Positions 47,211 through 58,007 of a stretch of 64,000 nucleotides of DNA are shown one piece after another (position 1 is the stretch's first letter; every line of letters begins with the position of its first letter). The position numbers and the translations under genes were made by a program. The stretch spans positions 237,202,233 to 237,266,232 of the forward strand of contig NC_081414.1 in assembly GCF_030272615.1 (NCBI RefSeq), read 5' to 3'. Origin of the DNA: Cryptomeria japonica (lineage: Eukaryota; Streptophyta; Pinopsida; Cupressales; Cupressaceae). The notes under the pieces are model-generated. The model was not told where the DNA came from. It did not search any database and saw only the letters and a list, made by a program, of their open reading frames with translations.

Positions 47211-50200
47211 ATGCAGCCGCCTGAGGTTGGTTCTCACAGATATTACACTCGCAGGCGAGCTTTGTTTGACAGGGAACAAGAATTTTACAGGCAGTCGGGC
47301 ACCATGGGTGACAGGCAAGGGGGTAGCCCACCCAGAGGCGATAGGAATGAGGAGCAAGAAACAAGGGAATTTTTCAGAGCAATGGCTACAGGACAGCAGC
47401 AGATGGCTCAGGCCTTGCAGGCACTCACCACCATGATTGAGCGCATGAACCCACGAGACAGACAGAATCAAGAGCAAGGGGATAACAGGAGTGCAGTGGG
47501 GTCACCTAGAGCTCAAAGGACTCATTCCAGGACAGCAGACAGGCCTACACGTCCTACCTTCATTAGAGATGAGCCTGAGGTAGCACCTACAGGAGAACCA
47601 GGAGAGGAGATGTTCGCAGATATCCTCATGGCTGCGAATGACGAATGGGATTTATTAACTCCACAAGTGCGAGAGAGGATGACATTCGAGAGGTTTGTTA
47701 ATCAAAGGAGAGAGCATTACAGGTCACTCAGACAGGATAGGAGGCCTAGAGGTCAAAATAGTGAGCTGAATAGGGTTACAGGCAAGCTTACTATGCCTAC
47801 ATTTGATGGGAGTGGTAAGATGACAGCTCAAGCTTGGATTCATAAGCTTGACACATTTTTGGCACTGAGGCCAATGACAGAGATTGAAGCTATCAAATAC
47901 GCCACTTTGCATTTGGAGGAAGTAGCACATGATTGGTGGTACCATGGTATGGTAACACTTCAGCATAATCAGGTGACAGAGTACCAGGACTTCGTGGATA
48001 GATTGGTTGAAAGATTTGACAAGAAAGATCCAGAGGTTTACTTCCGAGACTTAGCACAGCTGAAACAAACAGGCAACTTGGAGTATTTCATTGGTGAATT
48101 TCAGCGGTTGGCAGTCATGGTGCCAAACATTTCAGAGCGTAGATTGATAGTTCTTTTCATTGAGGGCCTATCCGAACCATTGAGAGGTTGGATAAAGGCA
48201 TTTGATCCCATTTCTTTACAGGAAGCTATGAAAAAGGCAAGAAGTATGGAACATGCAGTCCCAACAAACAAATTTCAATCCAAAGGAGCATCTTCTAGTA
48301 AGGATAACAAACCATTTTATAAAAAACCAGAGAGGACTGATTTTAAAAATGATTCTAAAGATAAAACTCCAGCACCTTTTGACAGGGAAACATTAAATGA
48401 TTTGAGGAAGAAAAAATTATGTTTCTATTGTAAGGGACCCTATGATGCAAACCATGATTGTCCTCTTAGACCAAAGGGCAAAGCTAACAGAGTTATGTGG
48501 GCATACTATGAGGAATCAGAATCAGATAATTCAGACCAGCAGTCTGATATAGAGGAAATAGATGGTGAAGAAGAGGAAGACAAGGCTGAAAACTTGTCTA
48601 AAATGGAGTCCAAGGATGGGGAAGGAGATGGACAACTTAGGGAAGCTCGTCTCACAAGTATCAAGCAGGAAGGGTCATTCCGGATGAGAGGAGTGCTTGC
48701 TGGACAGCGAGTCATAACTTTGGTTGATACAGGTGCCACTCATAATTTCATTGATGCTAGGATGGTGGAGAAGCGTGGCATACAAACAGAGGAGTTTGGG
48801 GGAATCAGAGTGAGGGTAGCTGATGGCTATGTCCTCAAATGTGATCGTAAGATCGCTGGACTCCCATTGAAAGTTAATAATTATGACTTTAAAGCAGATT
48901 TCTATGTTGTGCCTATGGGAGATACAGATATAGTCCTTGGGATGAGTTGGTTGCATGATATTGGGGAGTTCACTCTTAACCTCAAGGAGATGGAGATGAA
49001 GTTTAAAGTGAATGGGAAGACACATATTCTTAAGGCAATCAGGGACAGTGATCTCAGGATGGTTTCTTTCCGGAGGATGGCTAGATTGATTCGACATGAT
49101 CAGGTAGAGTGGGCAGCAGAGTGCATGTTGATGCCATCACAGGAGGGACAGCAGAAGATTGAATATCCTCCTGATATTCAGGAGCTTAGAGTTAAACACT
49201 CTAAGGTGTTCAGTGACATTCCACCAGGTAGACCACCAGACAGGGGTATTGAGCACATCATTGAGTTAGAGGAGGGGGCTAAACCCATTATGATTACACC
49301 TTACAGGCATCCGAAAAGGTTGAAGGATGAAATTGAGAAAACCGTAAAGGAGTTACTTGCTATGGGCCACATTAGACCAAGTAAGTCTCCTTTCGCTTCT
49401 TCAGTGGTCTTAGTGAAGAAGAAGGATGGGACATTGAGGATGTGCATTGATTACAGGGTGCTTAATAGGAAGACAATTAAAAACAGGTACCCCATTCCTA
49501 GGATCGATGAGTTGATAGATGAGCTTCATGGAGCTTGCTTCTTCTCGAAGATAGATTTGAGATCAGGTTATCACCAGATTAGAGTTAGAGAGCAGGACAT
49601 TGAGAAGACAGCCTTTAGATGTCATTGTGGTCATTTCGAGTTTGTAGTTATGCCATTTGGGCTAACTAACGCACCTGCTACTTTTCAGGCAACAATGAAT
49701 CGGGTTTTCCATCCTCAGTTGAGGAAATTTGTACTTGTCTTCTTCGATGATATCTTGGTGTACAGTAGATCTTGGGAGGAGCACTTGGTTCACCTTGACA
49801 AGGTGTTGGATATGTTGAGCAGAGAGTCCTTGTATGCAAAGGAGTCGAAGTGTGATTTGGGCATGACAGAGTTGTTGTACTTGGGTCACATCATCAGTGC
49901 AGAGGGCGTACGCATGGATCCTGAAAAGATTCGTGCCATTGTGGAGTGGCCTTCACCGGTGAACCTTACACAGTTGGGGGGCTTTCTGGGATTATGTGGT
50001 TTCTACAGGAGGTTTGTGGATGGATATTCTAGGCATGCAGCACCCTTGACAGATTTGATGAGAAAGGGAGCTTTCTTGTGGACTCCTGAGGCACAGGAGT
50101 GTTTTGAGAAATTTAAGGAGTTGATGACTTCTTGTCTAGTGTTAGCATTACCAGATTTCAGCAAACCTTTTGAGCTACACTGTGATGCTTCCGGGGAAGG

Positions 50201-52010
50201 CATCGGAGCGGTGCTTATGCACGAGAAGCACCCTATTGCTTATGAGAGCAGGAAATTGAGAGGGCCAGAGCGGAGCTTCAGCATATATGATAAGGAGATG
50301 TTAGCCATTATGCATGCTTTGGCTAAATTCAGGCAATATTTGGTAGGTAGCAAATTTTGTATCAAAACCGACCATAATAGCCTAAAATACTTTTTGGGGC
50401 AGCGAGATCTCAATGATAGGCAGCAGAAGTGGGTGAGCAAGTTACAGTCCTATGACTTTGACATTACATATTTTAAGGGGACACAAAATGTAGTTGCTGA
50501 TGCCTTATCACGTAGGCCCCATTTGAGCCTATTGACAGACATATCGGAGGATTGGAGACACTTGATCCTTGCAGAGTATGCAAAGGATACTTGGGCAGCT
50601 GGATTCATAGATGGGAATATTCAGGACAGCAGATACACCCTTGTGAATGAGCTCATCATTTACAAAGGGCGAATATTTTTGGTTCCAGGATCAGCAGTGA
50701 GGAGGATGGTTTTGAAATCTTTTCATGATTCACCTATGGCAGGACATCCTGGTTACTACAAGACATACCGGCAGATTAGAGAGCGCTTCACATGGAAAGG
50801 ACTCAAAGCAGAGTTACTTCAGTATGTTAGGGAGTGTCCCACCTGCCAGCAGAATAAGCAAGAACACTCCTATCCAGCCGGTTTACTTCAGTTACTTCCG
50901 ATTCCTAATAGGAAGTGGGAGTGTTTGTCTATGGACTTCATCACAGGACTGCCTAGAGCCCAAGGCAGGGACTGCATATATGTGGTTGTGGATCGCCTTA
51001 CGAAGTTTGCACACTTCTTTCCGATCACTGCTACATACACTACTACACAGGTGGCAGAGTTGTTCTTCAAGGAGATATTCAGATTACATGGCTTACCTCG
51101 GAGCATTGTGAGTGACAGGGACAGCAGATTTATGAGTCACTTTTGGCAGGAGCTATTCAGGTTGTGTGCGACAAAGCTCACTCCGAGTACTAGCTACCAC
51201 CCTCAGACAGATGGTCAGACAGAGATAGTGAACAAATGGGTGGAGGGATATCTCAGAAATTATATATCAGGGCAACAGAAAGCATGGGGAAAGTGGATTT
51301 ATCTCTGTGAGTATTGCTACAATACCACTTATCACATGTCTATTTAGATGTCACCCTTTATGGCCCTGTATGGGTATGAGGCACCCAATTTTATGGATCT
51401 GCTTTTGAGTGATAGTAGAGTGCCCAGTGCAGGTGATTTGTTACAGGAGAGTCAAGACATTGTTAAGACTCTCAAGGATAATATAACTAAGGCACAGAAT
51501 CAACAGAAGCAGTATGCAGATCAGAAGAGGACTGAGCAGACTTTTGAGGTTGGAGATATGGTGTATCTTATGTTGTAGCCTTACCGTCAATCCACTCTCA
51601 AGAAGAGTGGTGCCGAGAAACTTAAGCCACGATACTATGGTCCATTTAGGATTATCAGGAAAGTGGGAGAGGTGGCTTATGAGTTAGATATACTGGCAGA
51701 GAGCAAGGTGCACAACGTTTTTCATGTGTCACGCCTCAAGAAGGCGCTAGGACATCATATTGTGCCTTCTACAGTACTACCACCCCTGGATGATGAGGGA
51801 AAACCTGTTTTGATACCGGAGGCTATCATTGATTTCAAAGAAAGGAACTTGAGGAGACGTACCATCCGGGAATATTTGGTGAAGTGGAAGGATTTGCCAG
51901 TAGAGGATGCTACTTGGGAGAGCGAGGAGATTTTACAGCATCCAGAGTTGAGATTGCTTGAGGACAAGCAATTTCAGGGAGGGCGGACTGTGATGTCCCC
52001 TTCTAGCTAG
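47211..52010 (+). CDS. Chromovirus gag-pol polyprotein with two in-frame TAG stops
   Basis: A single frame of 1600 codons including the terminator, starting at the first ATG after the primer site. Order: capsid-type gag (about residues 160-390), zinc knuckle CX2CX7HXC (Cys404), protease (DTGA, Asp506), reverse transcriptase (Asp-Asp 846-847 in FFDDIL), RNase H (first Asp 992 in CDAS), integrase with an HHCC zinc region, core D1242, D1302 and E1338 (35 residues between the last two), and a chromodomain near residue 1556 ([15 protein letters not shown]). Stops at 51345-51347 and 51576-51578 each read TAG where the aligned context suggests glutamine (CAG). The terminator lies 22 bases inside the 3' LTR. 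The protein makes the particle, copies RNA to DNA and integrates it; the chromodomain targets chromatin. The stops would remove the end of integrase and the chromodomain. Confidence 0.95.
51976..51987 (+). promoter_or_regulatory. Polypurine tract
   Basis: AGGGAGGGCGGA, one base before the 3' LTR. It is the expected primer for plus-strand synthesis, with one pyrimidine inside, and overlaps the coding frame. Confidence 0.85.
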
Positions 52011-53288
52011 AGACATCACTCTAGCTTGTGATTAGCCTATCAGAGACCCTCGTAGGCTAGTAGGATTGGATAGAGGGTCACCTTGGCATGGAGATCTTCC
52101 GGGGGACAGAGCAAAGTACACTTCTGGGTTGCCAGAGTTTGTTTATGATGAGTTTTGCTTTGAGTTTGGCTTGGCCAGGCTATTTTTAGCAGTTGGAGAT
52201 GGACTCCAGCTATTTTTAGCAGACATCATGGTCATATGGGTGGTCAACTAGTGAGCTCCAGTTTCAGACGGCATAGCTAAATTCAAAATATTCGTGGAGT
52301 TAGACAAGTTTGAATGACTTAGCATTTATTATTAAGTGATTTAATAATAAAGTTATAAAGTGACTTTATATTATAATCACTTAACTTGAGGGTCAACTCA
52401 TCATTAGACGGGGCCATGTTTTTAATTAAATTATCTGAGCCAGACTATTGAAATATTAAAATTAAATGCCCATTTAATGATTAAAATCATTTTGACACCC
52501 AAAGTGAAATTACAAGCAAAATTGTAATTAAGAGGATTAGGGTACGACTTGCAAAAAGGATATATAGCGTTGAGTTTGGAAAGAAGAGGATGGCTATTTT
52601 ATTTTGACATTGTGAAATTGAAAGGGTTTTGCTCTGGAGACTAGGGTTTTCAGCCACCATTGGAGGACGTAGTTGCTTCAATGTTTACCATCTGAGCTGA
52701 TGAAATATTCAGTGATATTTGGTTTCAGGAAGACTTCATTCAGAGGTCTTATTTGCATCTAATCGCGCAGAATTGAAGAAATAAATTCATGAGAAATTAT
52801 GGCAGATTTATTGAAGAAATTTTGGTGATTAACAAGTACGATACGGATTGCTACAGTACCGCCGTACGACTGCTACAGTGCCGCGTGAACAGTACCGCAT
52901 GAATAGTGCTGCCGTACGGATTGCTACAGTGCCGCGTGAACAGTAATTTTTTCAAAAAAATTAAAATTTGCAGTTTGCAGATTTTTTCAACTACTGGGAC
53001 AGCAAAAATCAGGTTTTTATCTTACATTGTAATGAATTTGTTTTCCAGGCATATTGGCCATAAAACAGAACAAACATTCCTTTGATAGTCTCGCAAATTA
53101 ATTCCAGCAGTAATATTATTGTTTCAGTATTATTTTAATCATAGGAGTTTATTTCATTATTGTATCATTGCTCGTTATTACCAAAAAACACAAAAAAAAT
53201 CCATAAACATTCAAAAACCAAAACAAATTCAAATCTACTGCATTCAAAAGAAACAGTCAGCAGAGTAGAGCCAAGTTGGGTTCTTACA
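51989..53288 (+). repeat. 3' LTR of the chromovirus
   Basis: 1300 bp, no length difference from the 5' LTR. It holds the end of the polyprotein frame in its first 22 bases. Palindromes CTATTTTTAG lie at 52180-52189 and 52210-52219. Confidence 0.96.
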
Positions 53289-53293
53289 ATTGT

Positions 53294-54107
53294 ATCGAGC
53301 AAAGGAGGCAGGGTGCTCCACTTAATGAACACTCCAACATTCATCAGCATTCAAGAGATGAAGATCAGCTTCAGGATGAAGGAAGACACCATCTGTCTTA
53401 ATCAAAGATGGGCCAAGGACATGATTAGTGTGATGATTCAATTGCAACACTTCAAGTCTTAGAAGGATACAAGGAAGCTGCTTGAAGGAAAGGATTCCAC
53501 AAAGAACACATGAGAAGTAGGATCAATGCAATCAGTCTAAGGAGTAACCCTCAACATCAAGCACTCAAGGACGAAATTTTCACAATCTTTGGAAATTCAA
53601 GAATCATTGTCAGTATAGCTAGGTGAAACTTCAAGAATGCAAGATCAAAACAAGAGATAGTTTCGGAAGAGTTAATCAAAGTTAAAAGATCAACATGAGC
53701 AAAGTCATCATCAGATCAGGAGCTTGATAATGTTGAGTATCAAGAGATATGCCTAATTCATTCAATTACAACTGGTGATGAGTTACAAAGATCAATCAAG
53801 CTGAGGTGGCGCCTAGTCATCACTTATCGGATCATATTATTTCAAGATAAGGCATCCAGATTCGGTGTATCTAGCTCATCCATCAAAAGAGATAACTACC
53901 ACATGTGGGCACAATGTTCGATGTAACTACCCTCGTCATCTGTTGGTTGAATTTTCAAAGGACACGTGTCCCATCAAATGTAAATATATCATTGGTCAAG
54001 CATTAAATGCTTTGCAATAGGTGTAAAAAACCCTAATTAGGGTTTTTCTTTCGATCTTGGCCATTGGTTGTGAATCAATTTGAGCCACTGAATTGTAATA
54101 AGAGCAC
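53294..54107 (+). other. 3' part of unit G3 upstream of its TATA box
   Basis: No gene. The block 53640-53960 (for example TCGGAAGAGTTAATCAAAGT and TAATGTTGAGTATCAAGAGA) matches 2685-2960 of unit G1, showing both units share this module. Confidence 0.7.
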
Positions 54108-54114
54108 TATAAAA
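54108..54114 (+). promoter_or_regulatory. TATA box of unit G3
   Basis: TATAAAA, 806 bp before the unit's 3' end, in a block shared with G1 (5248). The sequence after it (TTCATTTGTAAAG) is also conserved and may include the transcript start. Confidence 0.65.
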
Positions 54115-54918
54115 GGCTCCACTTCTTCATTTGTAAAGTTAATAGCGAATAGATGGTAGAGTAGAAAATAGCAATTAGAGTAGGAAGAGAAGGCAATGAT
54201 TGTTGCCAAGGCATTGTTGTAAAAGGCATGTAAACTTCATTGAAGATATGGTGAAATTGATATGTTGATTCAACAATTTGCATGTTCTCTACTTCATGAT
54301 TTGATTTTCATGTTGTTTAGATGAATGGAAGACTTTGTGTATGATCAATGGTGAAATTTGTCTACTAACACCTTGCCAAAGATAAAGTGCCTTGCATAGT
54401 CAACTGGAATCTTTTAGCTAGAGCTTAACTTCAATTATCATTCCTTCATTGATATGCATCAACTTGATGGTGTCTATGCTTGTGATGATGATTTGAAAAT
54501 TATAAAGCTATCCTTAGAAGATCGCACTAGCCTTGTGGAGATGTTTGTTGCATGTCAAAGCAAGACTTAGTTGAATTCCACCAAAGATTGTCCTTTTCTC
54601 TTATGTTCTTCGAGCTAGAATAGTCTTTTAAACCCTTATCCTTTTTCCCTTTTTTTCCAAATCAAGTGGAATCCCATGTTTCAGCATCATTCGAGCATTC
54701 AAGTATTCAGCTTAAGTCCACCTTGTGATTCCAACAATATCACATTATAAACAACTCAGTCTATCCAAGAGCACGTCAAGACCTGGCATTTGAGAACCTT
54801 GGATTCATTCCACTTGGTCATGTAGTTTAGCATTTGGGAGTCTTTGTTCAAGAGAGGATAAGATACTTAGTATTTTATTCTGCATTGCATAGTGCGTGAA
54901 AACACCATCAACAAGACT

Positions 54919-55703
54919 ATTGGAGGTATGCCCCCTCAAAGTGGCATATTATTATTAAGTATTTACAACACATTTCCTATTATATTCTTCTATTGTGCGA
55001 GTTGTCTCATTACAAGTGTTACCAAAGCATGGTCTTGATAGCATAAAGGCAAAAGGAATTTTTTGAATTTTGTAGGTCATTATGGGAAGTGAATATCTTT
55101 TTGATTTAGCAAATTTTTGTTTGATTTTTAAAGGCTTTTCCAAGGTCATGTTTAAGATACTATAGTATGAGTTTGAAAGAAATTGGAGGAAAATTTAAGG
55201 ATCTATTGTAGAATTAGGGCTGCATTAGGGTTTTCACCTACTTCACTTTCAAAGTTGCAAATCAAGATTTTGTTTCCTGATCTCTAAAGGGTTTATCAGG
55301 AATATATTCTTCCTACCACAATTCAGATTTGAGGTATTTGGAAAAAATGTAAGTTGGGCTATGAGTAATTGGCTTGTGGCTACCTTAACTCTTTGGCCAT
55401 CCTAATTGCAATGGCATTAGCCTCTTGCAAGCATTATGTCAGGGTTACATGGGAAATCTCATGAATCTTGGTTAGATGTTAATATATCATATTTAGATTT
55501 AATCTTTCATTTAGTCATATGAACATTGGTATCCTTTGAGGGCTTGAAATGAATCCGCCACAGTTAAGATGTATGAAAAGCCTACGTATTTTCCACTACG
55601 TGCAACTCATTAACTACCATTTTTTTCCTCATTGCTCATTTTTTCCTTTTTCTTTTTCTTTTTATTTAATGACTTTTCCTATTTTATTTTAATCTCTAAA
55701 GAG
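54919..55703. other. No gene recognised
   Basis: About 0.8 kb of anonymous sequence between units G3 and G5. It contains a T-rich stretch at 55618-55695. Confidence 0.5.
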
Positions 55704-55949
55704 GGTAGTGTTGTGCGTTGCACACGCCCCCTGTCGCCGACAGGGTCCCCCTTTCCAGTTTTGAGTTTTTTGATCGTCATCCCGAGAATCGAAGCAGAGT
55801 TTCTCGTGTCTCCTCGAGCGAGTTCGTGATCAGTTCGTAAGCTGATCGACGTTGGAATAATGAACCAATGAGTCCTCTTGACTGATCTGGCTTTCGGGCG
55901 TAAATACCGAAAGTTTGTCCCAAATTTCAAAGCTTAACGTAATGCAAAC

Positions 55950-57262
55950 ATTTTTTCGGACTCTAGGTCCGAACTTGGCGAAAGTCAAGTTGAGGTAAAA
56001 AGGGAAACGTTATGCGCTCCCCCTTTTGGATTTAAGCGTCCGAAGGTGAAAATTCAAAATTTTGAAAGCATAAGGTGGCAATCGCATTTCGGACCCTAGG
56101 TCCGAAATTTCCAAAAAGTTAAAGTTTTAAAACATAACACTGCCCAGCCATTTCGGACCTTAGGTCCGAACTTCAGTGAAAGTTAAGTTTTAAAGCATAT
56201 AGGCGAATAGCCATTTCGGACCTTAGGTCCGAATTTCAACCAAGGCTAAATAAAGTTAAAACACAACGCATACTTCGGACCCCCGCGTCCGAATAACACA
56301 AAGTGTTAAGCTTTTAAAACAAAACAACGTTTTCGGACCCCAGCGTCCGAATAACACAAAGTGTTAAGTTTTAAAAAGCAACATCGAAACACGCACTTCG
56401 GACCCCAAGCTCCGAATGAAAAGGGCGAAGTAAGGTTTTAAAAAGCAACATCGAAACACGCACTTCGGACCCCCGCGTCCGAATGAAAAGGGCGTGTTAA
56501 GGTTTTAAAACATATCAAATGGCACACTTCGGACCCCAAGCTCCGAATAAAAAGGGCGAAGTAAGGTTTTAAAAAGCAACATCGAAACACGCACTTCGGA
56601 CCCCCGCGTCCGAATGAAAAGGGCGTGTTAAGGTTTTAAAACATATCAAATGGCACACTTCGGACCCCAAGCTCCGAATAAAAAGGGCGAAGTAAGGTTT
56701 TAAAAGCAACATCGAAATGCACTTCGGACCCCCGCGTCCGAATGAAAAGGGCGTGTTAAGGTTTTAAAACATATCAAATGGCACACTTCGGACCCCAGCG
56801 TCCGAATAACACAAAGTGTTAAGTTTTAAAAAGCAACATCGAAATGCACTTCGGACCCCAAGCTTCGAATGAAAAGGGCGTGTTAAGGTTTTAAAACATA
56901 TCAAATGGCGCACTTCGGACCCCAAGCTCCGAATGAAAAGGGCGAAGTAAGGTTTTAAAAGCAACATCGAAATGCATACTTCGGACCCCCGCGTCCGAAT
57001 GAAAAGGGCGTGTTAAGGTTTTAAAACATATCAAAACGCACTTCGGACCCTAAGCTTCGAAAAAGACCAAGTATTAGGTTTTAAAAGCGACATTAAGATG
57101 CGTACTTCGGACCCTAAGCTCCGAACGACACGCAGTGTTGAGATTTAACGCAGTGCGAAGATTTAACGCAGTGCAAACACAACGCATTTCGGACCCCTGC
57201 GTTCGAACTTCAACAAGGTCGGGCAAACAACGTTTTCGGACCCTAAGCGTCCGAAATTCCAA
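55950..57262. repeat. Hairpin array: 20 copies of TTCGGAC-N-GTCCGAA
   Basis: Twenty inverted-repeat modules of the form TTCGGACCCC[AGC/CGC/AAGC]GTCCGAA recur every 55-70 bp, from 55955 to 57258. In the middle (about 56395-56790) two module types alternate: one with AAGCTCCGAA followed by GGGCGAAGTAAGG, the other with CGCGTCCGAA followed by GGGCGTGTTAAGG. This gives a higher-order repeat of about 131 bp. Stems are 7-8 bp with 4-6 base loops. Three copies carry one stem mismatch, such as AGCTTCGAA. The array lies between the unit's 5' end and the ORF. It is not coding. Confidence 0.95.
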
Positions 57263-58007
57263 GGCGAAAGTTTAAAAACGAAGTCCAAAAAGCAAGCAAA
57301 ACATTAACGCAGAAGGCACGGTGTGTAACGCGGAGGTCAGGACGAGCAAACCCGCGAAGGTTAGATTCGAAAACCTCCAATTCAAAATTCGAAAGGAACT
57401 CTTAAATCCGAAAACAAGGAGGTAAGACACTGCATCATCCTCCCATCAACCATTTAAAATTCAGGTTGCTAGGCACAGAACCATGTGAAATTGATAAATC
57501 CTCTTTCATCCTCCAAACCGCGAAAATTTGAACAGGAAGGATAACCGTTGGGATTCAAATTTTGCAGGGTCATCCGCTCGCCCCGCGCAACAAGGTCGGG
57601 CAATCACCCATCATTCGCTCCAATCAGGTAAGTACGCCTTATCGCGTACGGTCATTTAAAATGTGTGAATCAAATAAGCAAATACGCAAAATTTGAAATG
57701 CTTAGAGTCTGCATCTCCGTTATTCGAACATCCAAAATTTAGGACTCATTCCCGAGGTTTGGCCGGAAACTGCATCTCTTTTCAAAATTCTCATGTTTTG
57801 CCTTTGTTAAAATTAATCCAAAAAATTCGAGAGTAAGAATGCTTAGTCATAAATCTTCAGGAATATGATGCTGTAGAAGTTAATCAGATTGTTAGCCCAG
57901 AGTGATATTTAAACTAATCTCGGTCTGTTGAAACACTTCTGTTATTATCTAACCCGCATCGTCATTCTCGTGTCACCTTGTAATCCGTGTCTGGCTGTGC
58001 AGGATAA
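57263..58007 (+). other. Leader between hairpin array and ORF of G5
   Basis: No gene. Its last 20 bases (GGCTGTGCAGGATAA) are conserved directly upstream of the ORF start in unit G2, where the plus strand reads the reverse complement near 14415-14430. Confidence 0.6.

Larger units (their letters stand above)
45865..53288 (+). mobile_element. Young, nearly complete Ty3/gypsy chromovirus, 7424 bp, TSD ATTGT
   Basis: A full-length element with two 1300-bp LTRs (45865-47164 and 51989-53288) that start TGTGATGTCCCC and end GGGTTCTTACA. The exact duplication ATTGT lies at 45860-45864 and 53289-53293. It has a primer site (47166-47177), a single gag-pol frame (47211-52010) and a purine-rich tract (51976-51987). 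By eye the LTRs differ at five positions in 1300, which points to a recent insertion. It lies inside unit G3. Two in-frame TAG stops near the end of integrase are the only coding lesions I see, so it may be inactive or only just disabled. Confidence 0.96.
39386..54913 (+). mobile_element. Giant LTR-like unit G3, TSD AGACT, host of nested insertions
   Basis: It begins TGTTGTGACGTTTTCACAC and ends GTGAAAACACCATCAACA, ends that are partly inverted copies of each other. The exact duplication AGACT lies at 39381-39385 and 54914-54918. Removing the nested unit G4 (39599-42460) and the chromovirus (45865-53288) leaves about 5.2 kb. Segments, in order: a conserved opening (ATGGGACCCCCACTTTTTTA), a G-depleted tract, a short array, a long anonymous part, then the shared 3' module with TATA box at 54108. 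It has no long ORF. Confidence 0.82.

Noticed and set aside
47160-47477. 105-codon minus-strand frame over the gag start
   Set aside because: Antisense to the well-supported gag-pol frame, with no domain.
45942-52251. Identical 61-codon frames at 45942-46127 and 52066-52251
   Set aside because: They are the same stretch of the two LTRs of one element. Identity reflects recent insertion, not a conserved gene.
39386-54913. G4 and the right end of G3 as the two LTRs of one full-length element
   Set aside because: Their 3' ends share a module but differ too much for an LTR pair, no primer site follows 42460, and G4 has its own flanking duplication (CCTAT/CCTAC) while G3 has AGACT.
55950-57262. 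CRISPR array
   Set aside because: Modules are regularly spaced, but the spacers are themselves repeated and the window is eukaryotic. It is a satellite-like hairpin array.
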